From Paracoccaceae bacterium (GTDB lineage Bacteria > Pseudomonadota > Alphaproteobacteria > Rhodobacterales > Rhodobacteraceae): DNA of 64,000 bases. The notes under the pieces are model-generated. The model had not been told where the DNA came from. It did not search any database and worked only from the letters and a program-made list of their open reading frames with translations. Location: positions 124,001 through 188,000 of the forward strand of contig JAIOYF010000002.1 in assembly GCA_021741245.1 (NCBI GenBank), in the 5' to 3' direction. A program made the position numbers and the translations under genes. This document shows, one piece after another, positions 1 through 9,214 of the stretch (its first letter is position 1; each line of letters starts with the position of its first letter).

Positions 1-506
1 CGGGGATTGTGATTGGCATTGCCACGCTGATCGCGCTGGTCAGCGTTTTTGATCTGGTAAACCCATGGCTGGAACAGATCACGGGGTGGTCACTGGCGCT
101 GGGGGCCGGATCCTTGATCGGGGCGCATGGGTTGTTCACCATGTCACTGGTCGTGCTTTTGGTGCGCGGACGGCTGGAGACGCTGGACCCCGCCCTGATC
201 GAGGCCTCAAGCGATCTTGGCGCGACGCCCCTTGGCACCTTCAGGCAGGTCACCCTGCCCCAGATCCTGCCCGCGATACTTGCCGGGTTCTTGCTGGCCT
301 TTACCTTCAGCTTTGACGATTTCGTCATCGCCTTCTTTGTTGCGGGCGCCGAGACGACGCTGCCGATCTATGTGTTTTCGTCAATCCGGCGGGGGGTCAC
401 GCCCGAGATCAACGCGATCGGCACCATGGTCATGGTCGCCTCGCTGACCCTTTTGATCATCGCACAGCTTTTGCTGCGGCGATCACAGGCGCAGCGGCGC
501 GCCTAA
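1..506 (+). CDS. ABC transporter permease, PotC-like (5' truncated by window edge)
   Basis: This is the C-terminal part of an inner-membrane permease of a polyamine/opine-type ABC importer. The frame is open to the left edge (reading frame from base 3), so the true start lies outside the window. The visible 165 or so residues carry several hydrophobic helices and a clear EAA loop (EASSDLGATPLGTFRQVTLP), the cytoplasmic contact with the ATPase. The following FSFDDFVIAFFVAGAETTLP stretch is typical of PotC/PotI-like permeases of spermidine/putrescine systems. The SDR gene begins 25 bases downstream on the same strand, so the two are probably co-transcribed. The substrate cannot be told from the permease alone. 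Confidence 0.85.
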   Translation, partial: GIVIGIATLIALVSVFDLVNPWLEQITGWSLALGAGSLIGAHGLFTMSLVVLLVRGRLETLDPALIEASSDLGATPLGTFRQVTLPQILPAILAGFLLAFTFSFDDFVIAFFVAGAETTLPIYVFSSIRRGVTPEINAIGTMVMVASLTLLIIAQLLLRRSQAQRRA

Positions 507-531
507 TTCACATGCAGGAGACAGCCAAGCC

Positions 532-1287
532 ATGTTGCAAGATCGCGTGACGCTGGTAACCGCAGGCGGTTCGGGGATCGGTCGGGCCGGTGCCGTTGCG
601 ATGGCGCGGCAAGGCGCTTTTGTTGTGGTCAGCGACCTGCACAAAGATCTGGCCACAGAAACGCTGGAGCAGATCCGCGCATCGGGCGGCAAAGGCGAGG
701 CGCGGGCGCTGGACATGCGCGATGATGCGGCGGTAGCGGCCGAGATTGCACGTGTGGCAACCGCGCATGGCCGGATCGACGTCTTGCACAGCCATGCAGG
801 CATTCAGATCGCAGGCCGCGCCGAGGATGTGACACCCGAGCAGATGGACGCCTCTTGGGCGCTGAACGTGCGGGCGCATTTCGTGGCGTCGCGGGCGGTC
901 ATCCCGTTCATGCGCGCGCAGGGGGGTGGATCGGTGATCATCACCGCGTCCAACTCCGGCTGTCAGTACGACCGTGGCATGGTCTCTTATGCAACCACCA
1001 AACACGCAGCGGTGGCCATGGTGAAACAGATGGCAGCCGATTACGCGCGCGAAAAGATCCGCTTCAACGCCCTGTGTCCGGGGTTCGTGGATACGCCATT
1101 TAACGCAGGGTTTGAGGCCCAGATGGGCGGGCGGGCGCGACTGGAAAGCTATGTCACCGATACCATCCCCATGGGCCGCTGGGCCAGCGCCGAAGAGATT
1201 GCCGAAGGCATCGTTTACCTTGCCTCTGACCGCTCGGCCTTTGTCACCGGCTTGGCGCTGGTGATTGATGGCGGTGAATCGCTATAA
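532..1287 (+). CDS. SDR family NAD(P)-dependent oxidoreductase
   Basis: A 251-residue classical short-chain dehydrogenase/reductase. The N-terminal nucleotide-binding motif reads TAGGSGIG (residues 10-17), the active site has Tyr153 and Lys157 (YATTK) with Ser residues near 140-142, and the C-terminus ends in the usual FVTGLALVIDGG. The structural motif normally NNAG reads HSHAG here, a mild deviation. An AGGAGA ribosome site precedes the ATG. It follows the ABC permease closely and ends 30 bases before the convergent LysR gene, so it probably acts on the compound imported by the upstream transporter. The substrate is not predictable. Confidence 0.88.
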   Translation: MLQDRVTLVTAGGSGIGRAGAVAMARQGAFVVVSDLHKDLATETLEQIRASGGKGEARALDMRDDAAVAAEIARVATAHGRIDVLHSHAGIQIAGRAEDVTPEQMDASWALNVRAHFVASRAVIPFMRAQGGGSVIITASNSGCQYDRGMVSYATTKHAAVAMVKQMAADYAREKIRFNALCPGFVDTPFNAGFEAQMGGRARLESYVTDTIPMGRWASAEEIAEGIVYLASDRSAFVTGLALVIDGGESL

Positions 1288-1317
1288 TCTTGATCGGCGC
1301 GGTCCCCCGGACCCGTT

Positions 1318-2229
1318 TCAGGCAAGCCCGATCTTGGCAAGATAGGTATTCAGCCGCGCCAGCAGGTCCAAAGTCTCGGGCCGGTCCCGCCCTTGGTTGG
1401 TGGTCCACAGCCCGACATTTCGGGCAGACAGGCCAACGTTCAAATCAACAGGGGAAATCTTGAACCGATCTTGGTAAATACCCAGTAAGCGAAACGGCAA
1501 CATGCTGCACGATCTGGTTTTTTCCAGCATGCGAAAGGTCATTGTGACATCGCCGGTGCTTTCCAGAATTGGGGTGACATCGGGCAGGCCAAGGTGATCC
1601 AGCGTTTTGCGGGTCACATCAAACAACCCCGAAATCTCGCCCACGGAAATCCAGCGATGCTGGGCAAGATCGCGCGCCAAGACCCCGGTCTTGCCAACCA
1701 AAGGATCATCCCGGCCAACAAAAACGGCAAGGCGGTCTTGGAACAGCTTTTCGCGCACAAGCCGATCTTCCCCGCGGTTAAGGTCATAAGGAATGATCGC
1801 CACGTCCAGCTGATCTGAATTCAGCCTCTCCACCAGCCTTGCCGCATATTCGCAAAAGATCTTGATCCCATAGGCCGGCGGCGACTCGATCGTTTCGGCA
1901 AAGAAATCCCCCATGATGGTTGCGGCAAGCATCGGCCCGACACCAACGCGCAACTCGCCCTTCAGGCCATGTCGCCATTCCTGAATGGAGGTTTCCGCCC
2001 GTTGCGACCGGCGCATGATCTCGCGCCCCTCTTCGGCCAGACGCAAACCGATCTCGGTGGGTGTAACACCGTACCGACCCCGGCGCAGAACAGCACCGCC
2101 TACGCGGTCTTCAATCACCTTGATCGTCCGCGACAAAGTGGGTTGCGTGACGTTCAGGGTGCGGGCCGCTTTTGTGACCGAACCCAGCTCTGCGATGATC
2201 GCCAGTTGGACCAGATATTTTGGATCCAT
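1318..2229 (-). CDS. LysR family transcriptional regulator
   Basis: A 303-residue LysR-type regulator with an N-terminal winged helix-turn-helix (AELGSVTKAARTLNVTQPTLSRTIK, about residues 14-38) and a C-terminal periplasmic-binding-like effector domain. The start used is the ATG giving MDPKYLVQLA, which matches the family N-terminus; an in-frame ATG four codons upstream has its GAGG site too close. It is divergent from the metallo-hydrolase gene with under 100 bases between the two starts, the classic arrangement for a regulator of the adjacent catabolic operon. The inducer is unknown; an aromatic or its breakdown product would fit the neighbours. Confidence 0.9.
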   Translation of the reverse strand: MDPKYLVQLAIIAELGSVTKAARTLNVTQPTLSRTIKVIEDRVGGAVLRRGRYGVTPTEIGLRLAEEGREIMRRSQRAETSIQEWRHGLKGELRVGVGPMLAATIMGDFFAETIESPPAYGIKIFCEYAARLVERLNSDQLDVAIIPYDLNRGEDRLVREKLFQDRLAVFVGRDDPLVGKTGVLARDLAQHRWISVGEISGLFDVTRKTLDHLGLPDVTPILESTGDVTMTFRMLEKTRSCSMLPFRLLGIYQDRFKISPVDLNVGLSARNVGLWTTNQGRDRPETLDLLARLNTYLAKIGLA

Positions 2230-2322
2230 GAGGTATATCATTCCTCTATGTCAGCATCACATCTTGGAATTTGACATCATATCTGTCGCAAAGCAACCAT
2301 GCCCACGAACATCGAGGTGGGA

Positions 2323-3228
2323 ATGAAGGCTGAGCACACGACACTAAGGGTGACCTTGTTGGGCACGGGCATTCCAAACCCCGATATCAATGCGTTTGGC
2401 ACCGCGACAATGATCGAGGCGGGCGATCAGAAGGTCTTGATCGATTGCGGGCGTGGCACGGTGATCCGGATGGCGCAAATGGGCTTTGCCTTGGGACATA
2501 CCGATACGGTGATCTTGTCGCATTTCCATTCCGACCACTATTCCGGGATCTTCGATCTGCTGATGACGGGCACCATCCAGCAACCCTTTTCAAACCGGGG
2601 CGGTCCGCTGCATGTCTTTGGCCCCCCCGGAGTCGAGGATATTGCCCAAGGCGCGTGGATTGCGACGCGACCAGACCGGGACATTCGCGTGGCCGATGGC
2701 GAGATTGATCCTGAACACATGCGGATCATCCCCCACACCTATGCCGAGGGCGTTGTCTTTGACAAAGGCGGGTTAAAGATCATTGCGATAGAGGTGGACC
2801 ACGGCGAATTCATCCGACCGGCCTATGCCTTTCGCGTCGAATATTGCGGCCATGTTTTCGTGCATAGCCACGATACGCGCTACAACGAAAACCTGATCGC
2901 TCAGGCACAAGGCGCCGATGTCTTTGTGCATGAGGTGGCGGCAGCCACACCGGAAACCTTTGCCGCCAACCCAAGGGCAAAGATTGCCATCGACCATCAC
3001 GCAACCCCGCACGAGGTGGGCCGGGTCTTTGCCCTTACACAGCCAAAACTCGCCATGTTGACGCATCTTGTGCTGTTGCCGCCCCATCCGATGCCCATCA
3101 CCCGCGTGACGGCTGAAGTGGCGGAAGAATATGGCGGAATGGTTCTGGTGGCCGAGGATATGATGACCATCGACATCGGCCGCAACATCACCGTCATCCC
3201 CTTTCACCACGGGGCGCGGTCACGATGA
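2323..3228 (+). CDS. MBL-fold metallo-hydrolase (RNase Z/arylsulfatase-like group)
   Basis: A 301-residue metallo-beta-lactamase-fold protein. The metal-binding HxHxDH motif is at His67, His69, Asp71, His72 (SHFHSDHYSG). Later ligand-type motifs include HSHDTR, FVHEVA and HATPHEVG, as in the RNase Z-like subgroup that also holds small-molecule hydrolases. The start is placed at an ATG preceded by GAGGTGGGA; an in-frame ATG eight codons upstream lacks a ribosome site. It is the first gene of the plus-strand run and lies 37 bases before the O-demethylase gene, so a role in opening or de-esterifying a catabolic intermediate is more likely than tRNA processing, but this is inference. Confidence 0.8.
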   Translation: MKAEHTTLRVTLLGTGIPNPDINAFGTATMIEAGDQKVLIDCGRGTVIRMAQMGFALGHTDTVILSHFHSDHYSGIFDLLMTGTIQQPFSNRGGPLHVFGPPGVEDIAQGAWIATRPDRDIRVADGEIDPEHMRIIPHTYAEGVVFDKGGLKIIAIEVDHGEFIRPAYAFRVEYCGHVFVHSHDTRYNENLIAQAQGADVFVHEVAAATPETFAANPRAKIAIDHHATPHEVGRVFALTQPKLAMLTHLVLLPPHPMPITRVTAEVAEEYGGMVLVAEDMMTIDIGRNITVIPFHHGARSR

Positions 3229-3265
3229 ACACCCTTCGAACAGACGATAAGGAAAGAAGCTGACA

Positions 3266-4618
3266 ATGACCAATCTGGAACAGAAAATCACTGCGGCTGG
3301 CGGCGTTCTGAACATGGTTCGCGGATCGGCCCTTGGGCATGTGATCTTTCCGGGCATCCCCCCGGAATTCACCAATTGGCGCGATGAGCAACGGGCATGG
3401 CAGCAGTCGGTCGTCTTGTTCGAACAATCCTATCACATGACGGAACTTCACCTGCGCGGCGCTGATGTGCTGAGCTTCATCGCCCGTTTTGCCACCAACA
3501 AACTCGGCGATCTGCACCCGATGCGGGCCAAGCAATTGGTGATGGTTGATGATCTGGGCTATCTGATTTCAGACGCGATCGTGTTTTGCGAGGCGGATGA
3601 TTTCCTGCGCGTCGTGGGCCCACCCACGGCAAGCAACTGGTTGCAGTACAATGCGGAAAAATCCGATCTCAAGATCGAAGTGACCCGCAACGAGAATATG
3701 ATCGTCCCGCGCCCAAGCCGCGATGTGTTCCGCTTTCAGTTGCAGGGCCCGAATGCCCTACCCTTGCTGCAAGAGGTGGTCGAGGGGACCCTGCCCGACA
3801 TCAAGTTCTTTCACATCGGCGAGTTCAAGATTGCGGGTCAAACCGTTCGCGCCCTTCGCCACGGCATGGCAGGGCGACCCGGCTTTGAAATCTACGGGCC
3901 ATGGGACGCGCAAAAAGCAGTCCGCGAACGCGTTGAGGCTGCGGGCGTTGCGTTTAACCTGCGCAAGGCCGGGGCAATCACCTATCCGACGGCTGCGCAG
4001 GAAAGCGGCTGGATGCCCCGCCCCTTCCCTGCCGTTTATCATGGCGACCATATGAAAGGGTATCGTGAGTGGCTGCCCGCCCATTCCTTTGAAGGCAGCG
4101 CCTCGCTGGGGGGCAGCTTTGTCTCGGATGCGGTCTCGGATTATCTGGTTGAACCCAATGAGCTTGGCTACGGCAAGATGGTGCATTTTGAGCATGACTT
4201 TATCGGCCGCGATGCCCTGATGGCCCGAAAGGATGAACCCCGCCGCACCAAGGTGACGCTCGAATGGAACAATGATGACGTGTTTCGCGTGATGCGTCAG
4301 TCTGTCGGTCTGGAACGCCCCCGGCCCAAGTTCATCTCGCTGCCTGTGCCCATGTATGCGACCTTTGAATACGATGAGGTGCAGATGGCCGGGCGCGCCA
4401 TTGGCATATCGCAATGGTCATCCTTTTCGTCCAACGCGGGCGCGGTTTTGTCCACGGCCCTGATCGACACGCAGCATGTCGAAATGGGCAAGGAGGTCAC
4501 ACTGATGTGGGGGGAACCAAATTCGCGCCGCCGCTCGGTCGAAGAGCATGAGGTCGTTGCCATCCGCGCCAAGATCGCGCCGGTTCCCTATTTCGAAAAG
4601 TCCATCAAGCGGGACTGA
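3266..4618 (+). CDS. LigM/DesA-like tetrahydrofolate-dependent aromatic O-demethylase (GcvT family)
   Basis: A 450-residue aminomethyltransferase (GcvT)-fold protein. Several blocks resemble the vanillate/3-O-methylgallate demethylase LigM and syringate demethylase DesA as I know them: an early PEFTNWRDEQRAW block, RFQLQGPNA, LRHGMAGRPGFEIYGP, YREWLPAHSFE with GGSFVS, HDFIGRDAL, and a final LMWGEP block. Those enzymes move the methyl group of a methoxy-aromatic acid onto tetrahydrofolate in the cytoplasm. The length is close to LigM. The ribosome site is AAGGAAAG. The following TRAP transporter and intradiol dioxygenase fit a methoxylated-aromatic pathway, but other GcvT-like demethylases act on non-aromatic substrates, so the exact substrate is open. 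No methylene-THF recycling gene (metF, ligH) is adjacent. Confidence 0.75.
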   Translation: MTNLEQKITAAGGVLNMVRGSALGHVIFPGIPPEFTNWRDEQRAWQQSVVLFEQSYHMTELHLRGADVLSFIARFATNKLGDLHPMRAKQLVMVDDLGYLISDAIVFCEADDFLRVVGPPTASNWLQYNAEKSDLKIEVTRNENMIVPRPSRDVFRFQLQGPNALPLLQEVVEGTLPDIKFFHIGEFKIAGQTVRALRHGMAGRPGFEIYGPWDAQKAVRERVEAAGVAFNLRKAGAITYPTAAQESGWMPRPFPAVYHGDHMKGYREWLPAHSFEGSASLGGSFVSDAVSDYLVEPNELGYGKMVHFEHDFIGRDALMARKDEPRRTKVTLEWNNDDVFRVMRQSVGLERPRPKFISLPVPMYATFEYDEVQMAGRAIGISQWSSFSSNAGAVLSTALIDTQHVEMGKEVTLMWGEPNSRRRSVEEHEVVAIRAKIAPVPYFEKSIKRD

Positions 4619-4738
4619 GGCCGCAAAGTAGACCTTGATTGGCGCCATACGGGAGGTGGCGTCACCCAAGGTTTCCAGATCGTTTTGTACAAAAAGCCAA
4701 CTGTTCGGCAGATAAAAGCACCAAGGGAGGAAAGACGA

Positions 4739-5785
4739 ATGAAACAAGCATGTTTAGCGGCGATCATCGGCGGTTCCGTCATTGCCACCTATGCAAACGC
4801 CGAAAGCAAGAACCTGACCGCCATGACGTCGGCCCCCGGCGTGGCAGTCCATCTCAGCATCGCCCACTTGGCTGAAGTTGCCGCGTCACGCGGAATTGCG
4901 GATATTCAGATCACCTTGGGCCAAACCGGGGCCAATGCGACACTGGCCGTGGCCGAAGGCAAAACGGATATCGGCATCTGCCCGTTTGTACTGCCGTTTT
5001 TGATGTCAAAGGGTGTGGGCCCTTATGCCGAAATGGGCGCCGAAAAGGGCGCGGAACTGGCTGCGAACCTGCGCGTCCTTTATCCCTATTCCTTTGGGGT
5101 CTATGTGCTTTACGCCTATGACACCGTCGGCATCAAAGGCTGGGGCGATCTTGCAGGTCGACGTATCTTGAACGGCCCCCCGCGTGGTGCCGCAACCGCC
5201 GAGGCGCGTGGCCTTATACAGGGCGTGACCGGGCTTGAGGAAGGCAAGGGATACGAGGGCATCCAGAGCGATTGGTCGCAAATGGCAACGACCATCACCG
5301 AAGGCACCTCGGATGCGGCGTTGCTGCCGGAATATATCCCCAGCGATCGCCCCCTTCAGGCGCTTTCTGCCGGGAAAATGACCTTTTGGTCAGTGCCCAA
5401 GGACGTCTACGAGACCGAGGCGCTGCAGAACATCCTGACCGCCCCCGGTTCTGCGCCCTTTGAGTTGACCTTGGATCAAATGCGCGCCTTGGGCGACAAT
5501 GCGACGATTGTGACCGAGGACGAGATCTTTCGTGCTCGGGGGTCTGTTGGGGGCAACTGTGTCAATGCCTCCATGGACGAGGAATTGGCCTATCAGTTGA
5601 CAAAGGCCCATATCGAAACCTTGGACGAAATCTATGCCAAGGCCCCCTATGCCCGCAATGTAGGGTTCGAAAACCTTGATCCCAAAGCCTCTGGCATGTG
5701 TGGCCCCAATCCGCTGAAGTATCACCCCGGAGCGGCGCGCGCATGGGAAGAGGCAGGCTTTGCCGTACCAGCTTGCGCAAGGTGA
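4739..5785 (+). CDS. TAXI family TRAP transporter solute-binding subunit
   Basis: A 348-residue periplasmic binding protein of the TAXI type, the soluble part of a TRAP importer driven by an ion gradient. The N-terminus MKQACLAAIIGGSVIATYANA is a Sec signal peptide with cleavage after ANA. The start is set by GGGAGGAAAG just upstream, which excludes an earlier in-frame ATG. The motif GANATLAVAEGKTDIGI and the block GWGDLAGRRILNGPPRG are typical of TAXI proteins. The fused TRAP membrane protein follows directly, completing the transporter. The ligand is probably the organic acid handled by the neighbouring enzymes. Confidence 0.87.
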   Translation: MKQACLAAIIGGSVIATYANAESKNLTAMTSAPGVAVHLSIAHLAEVAASRGIADIQITLGQTGANATLAVAEGKTDIGICPFVLPFLMSKGVGPYAEMGAEKGAELAANLRVLYPYSFGVYVLYAYDTVGIKGWGDLAGRRILNGPPRGAATAEARGLIQGVTGLEEGKGYEGIQSDWSQMATTITEGTSDAALLPEYIPSDRPLQALSAGKMTFWSVPKDVYETEALQNILTAPGSAPFELTLDQMRALGDNATIVTEDEIFRARGSVGGNCVNASMDEELAYQLTKAHIETLDEIYAKAPYARNVGFENLDPKASGMCGPNPLKYHPGAARAWEEAGFAVPACAR

Positions 5786-5851
5786 TTTTGGCGGTTCGGG
5801 CGTGGGATAACCAGCGCCCGGATGCCCAAGGATGATTGGGGACTAACGACC

Positions 5852-8182
5852 ATGGACGATCCAGACAGACCGGCTCGGGTCGCAGGGCCAAAGACGCTGG
5901 TCTATGGCCTTGCCCTTGTTCTGGTCCTTGCAGGCATGATCAATTCCACCCCGTCTATCCCCGGCTGGGATCAGCTTTGGCGCGGGGTCTTTGACGCGCC
6001 GGGCTTGGCCGTGCGCCGCTTTCCCTATGAGTATTTCTATCCTTTGGCCTTTGCGTGGATGATGATCATCGTTGTCCTTGGCAGTTCCATTTGGCGACGA
6101 TGGGGGGATCGCTCGCGCCTGTGGCGCTGGGGTGGTCTGTCCATGGATGTGGCCTTGGTCGTGGCGACCTTGGCGATCTCGGTCAGCTATCTTGTCGAAA
6201 ACGAAGCCGTCTGCCTGATTGATCAGTTCACTGGCGAACGGGCCGCGCTGATCGAACGCACGCTTTTGGTAGAACAACAGCTTGCCATCAGCATGGGACT
6301 GCCCGTTCCCACCAGTGTGGAAAACCCACATTGCATCGCGAATACGGGGGGCTGGCTGGTTCTGATCGTTGGCCTGTCGGTGATGGTCTTTCTAGCCTAT
6401 AACGCGGAAATCTGGGGGTTTTCGTTGGTTCTCGTGTCTATCGTCATGGCTGCCTATGCGGTGGGGACGGTGCTGATCTGGTATTTTTACGGCTCTGACG
6501 GCATGAACAAATACCTGATCACCGCATTAGGAGGTGAGCCGCGCACCTTGCTTGACGGGCGCTCACGGGTGCATGACATCTTGATCAATCAAGGTTCTGG
6601 TTTGCTGGGCCAGTTCCTGCACATCATGCTCAACACCGTGTTTCCCTACATCGTTCTAGGGGCCTTGCTGGCCGTTTCGGCAGGGGGCAACACGCTGATC
6701 AAGCTTGCGTTCTTGTGGACAAGAAATCTGCGGGGTGGCCCGGCACATGCGGCGATTGTCGCCTCGGCCATGTTTGGCACAACCACGGGAACGCCGGTTG
6801 TCAATGTGCTAGGAACCGGGGTCTTGACGATCCCCATGATGGTCAAACGCGGGTTTTCCAAGGTCTATGCCGGCGGGATTGAGGCCGCAGCCTCATCGGG
6901 GGGGCAGATCATGCCGCCGATCATGGGGATTGCGGCCTTTGTCTTGGCGTCGATGACAGGCGTCCCGTATCGCGAGGTCGCGATCGCCGCCGTCATCCCT
7001 GCGCTGGCCTATTTCTTTTGCATGTTCCTGTCAGTGATGTTCCAATCGCGCAAGCAGGGCATCGAGGCCGTGGGCGAAATCACCCCGGAGATGCGCCTGA
7101 CCCGTCGCGACAGGGTGCATATGCTGCAAATCGCATTGCCTCTGCTGTTGATCGTGGTGCTGTTGCTGATCCCAAAGGATGCCATCGGCTGCGATCCGAT
7201 TTCTCGGCTTTTGGGGGCCGAGGTTGTTCAGATCGGCACACGGTGCCGGGCCACGGATTTGCCATGGATCATGCAACTGTTGCAAAATTCCGCCGGGGAT
7301 GCGGGCAGCGTTGGCTGGTGGGCGGCCGTCCTTTTGGCAGGGCTGCTGTTCATCGACCCGGAGTTTCGGCGCAAGCCACGGCTGCTGATCGACGCGCTTG
7401 CCGATGCGGGAATGACGATTTCGACGCTCTATCTGATGTTTCTTGCGGTCTCGGTGATTGACGTCAGCCTGAACCTGACCGGTCTTGCGAATTTCGTGGC
7501 GCTGGATGTGCTGGGCTGGTTGCGCGGGTTGGATCTGGGGGGCAGTGCGCCCATCGTGTATCAATTCCTTGCGCTGATGGTCGCGATGTTTCTGGCAATC
7601 TTGCTGGGGATGGGCATGCCCGCCGTGCCCGCCTATATCAACGCAGCCCTGTTGATGGGACCGTTGCTTGTCGGCCTGGGGATCGCGCATTTCACCGCGC
7701 ATATGTTCATCTTTTACTTCGCCTGTGCCAGCGCCATCACCCCGCCTGTGGCGGTTGCGTCCTATGCGGCCTCGACGATCACAAAGGCCGACCCCATCGC
7801 CACCAGCTTTTCCGCCGTGCGCTCTGGTGCGGTCATGTTCGTAATCCCCTTTGTCTTTGCCTTTTACCCAGAGTTGCTCTTGGTGCCCGCGGCTGTGATC
7901 AGCCCGGCCTCGGGGGCTGGCCTGGCAACGTTTTTGCCCGGCTATGATGGGCAAATCCATCTGGGCAGGCTTTTGTGGCTTCTGGCGCGACTGATCCTTG
8001 CCCTTTATATCTTGGCAAGTGCGCTGGCCCGGTTTGATCTGGTCCGCCTTGGGCTGCCCGAAACCATTGTGCGGTTGGCGCTTTGTGTGCTGATCCTGTC
8101 TGCCAATCCTTGGATCTACGGCCCGGCGATGGCTGCGGCGGGCGGGCTTTTGCTCCGCTCTCGCGCAGCCGCGCGGGGATAA
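5852..8182 (+). CDS. TRAP transporter fused membrane protein (small plus large subunit)
   Basis: A 776-residue polytopic inner-membrane protein with many hydrophobic segments over its whole length. TAXI systems use a single fused membrane protein that combines the small (DctQ-like) and large (DctM-like) parts. The central conserved block GTTTGTPVVNVLGTGVLTIP followed by GGQIMPPIMGIAAFVLA and the later GMGMPAVPAYI are typical of the TRAP 4TM/12TM fusion family. The ATG at 5852 has a GGGGA ribosome site nine bases upstream; an in-frame ATG at 5822 would add ten residues and has no clear site. Together with the TAXI protein it forms a complete importer. Confidence 0.88.
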   Translation: MDDPDRPARVAGPKTLVYGLALVLVLAGMINSTPSIPGWDQLWRGVFDAPGLAVRRFPYEYFYPLAFAWMMIIVVLGSSIWRRWGDRSRLWRWGGLSMDVALVVATLAISVSYLVENEAVCLIDQFTGERAALIERTLLVEQQLAISMGLPVPTSVENPHCIANTGGWLVLIVGLSVMVFLAYNAEIWGFSLVLVSIVMAAYAVGTVLIWYFYGSDGMNKYLITALGGEPRTLLDGRSRVHDILINQGSGLLGQFLHIMLNTVFPYIVLGALLAVSAGGNTLIKLAFLWTRNLRGGPAHAAIVASAMFGTTTGTPVVNVLGTGVLTIPMMVKRGFSKVYAGGIEAAASSGGQIMPPIMGIAAFVLASMTGVPYREVAIAAVIPALAYFFCMFLSVMFQSRKQGIEAVGEITPEMRLTRRDRVHMLQIALPLLLIVVLLLIPKDAIGCDPISRLLGAEVVQIGTRCRATDLPWIMQLLQNSAGDAGSVGWWAAVLLAGLLFIDPEFRRKPRLLIDALADAGMTISTLYLMFLAVSVIDVSLNLTGLANFVALDVLGWLRGLDLGGSAPIVYQFLALMVAMFLAILLGMGMPAVPAYINAALLMGPLLVGLGIAHFTAHMFIFYFACASAITPPVAVASYAASTITKADPIATSFSAVRSGAVMFVIPFVFAFYPELLLVPAAVISPASGAGLATFLPGYDGQIHLGRLLWLLARLILALYILASALARFDLVRLGLPETIVRLALCVLILSANPWIYGPAMAAAGGLLLRSRAAARG

Positions 8183-8238
8183 TGGCCACGGGGGCGGCGG
8201 GCAGCGAGGTCCGGGACAAAGAAACTTGAGGAGGTTAC

Positions 8239-9105
8239 ATGCGCACTGTCACCAAAGACACGATCACCGACGTCTTTCTTGGCTATATCGGACAAGACAC
8301 TGACCCGCGTTTCAAACAGGTGATGACGTCGCTTGTCACCCATCTGCATGACTTTGCCCGTGAGGTCGACTTGACCCATGACGAATGGCGACAGGCGCTG
8401 CAGTTCTTTATGTGGACGGGCAATATCACAACCGAGGAACGCAATGAATTCGTGCTGCTGTCGGATGTGATGGGCTTGTCTTCGCTGGTCGACATGATCA
8501 ACTCGCATCCCGGTGGGACCAGTTCAAGCGTGCTTGGCCCGTTTCATATTTCCGATGCGCCAGCCTTGGCGATCGGGGGGGATATGAAAGGCGATGTCGA
8601 AGGCGATCTGGTGCTGTGGCAGGGGGTGGTCAAGGATGCGACCGGCACCCCGATCAAGGGGGCAACGGTGGACATCTGGCAAACCGCGCCCAATGGTATG
8701 TATTCCAGCCAGGATCCCGATCAGGACAAGTTTTCCTTTCATGCCATCCTGACCACCGGCGCGGATGGGCGCTATGCTTTTACCACTGTGCGTCCGGTCA
8801 GCTATACCGTTCCCACCGATGGCCCCGTGGGGGTCATTCTGAACGCCGCAGGACGCCACCCTTGGCGCCCGTCTCATCTGCATTTCATCGCAAAGGCGGC
8901 AGGATATCGGGAACTGGTGACAGAGGTGTTTCCTGATGACGATCCCTATCTGAACGAGGACACGGTCTTTGGCGTGCGCGAAGATCTGGTTGTGACATTC
9001 GTCCCCCAGCCAGCGGGCAGTTTCCCATCAGGGTTCGACCTTTCCGGCAAGGTGTCTGGCCCCTATGCGCGGGTCGATTTCGATCTGGTTCTGGTGGCCG
9101 TCTAG
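8239..9105 (+). CDS. intradiol ring-cleavage dioxygenase, hydroxyquinol 1,2-dioxygenase-like
   Basis: A 288-residue non-heme Fe(III) intradiol dioxygenase that would open a catechol or hydroxyquinol ring between the two hydroxyls. The four iron ligands are visible: Tyr155 (NGMYSSQDP), Tyr189 (SYTVPTDGP), His213 and His215 (RPSHLHFI). The N-terminal helical dimer domain and the SVLGPFHISDAP block match the catechol/hydroxyquinol 1,2-dioxygenase branch rather than protocatechuate 3,4-dioxygenase. A strong GAGGAGG site precedes the ATG. It ends the pathway genes after the TRAP transporter, suggesting ring cleavage of an aromatic made by O-demethylation. No maleylacetate reductase is seen nearby. 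Confidence 0.88.
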   Translation: MRTVTKDTITDVFLGYIGQDTDPRFKQVMTSLVTHLHDFAREVDLTHDEWRQALQFFMWTGNITTEERNEFVLLSDVMGLSSLVDMINSHPGGTSSSVLGPFHISDAPALAIGGDMKGDVEGDLVLWQGVVKDATGTPIKGATVDIWQTAPNGMYSSQDPDQDKFSFHAILTTGADGRYAFTTVRPVSYTVPTDGPVGVILNAAGRHPWRPSHLHFIAKAAGYRELVTEVFPDDDPYLNEDTVFGVREDLVVTFVPQPAGSFPSGFDLSGKVSGPYARVDFDLVLVAV

Positions 9106-9214
9106 GGGGATCGGCAAAGCCGGACCTGCAGGTTGACCTGCCCGGCAGACATTGTCTGACTGGACGCAGGCCCCTGAAAATGGGATCACTTTGCAATCAG
9201 CAGGAGCTTTGCCA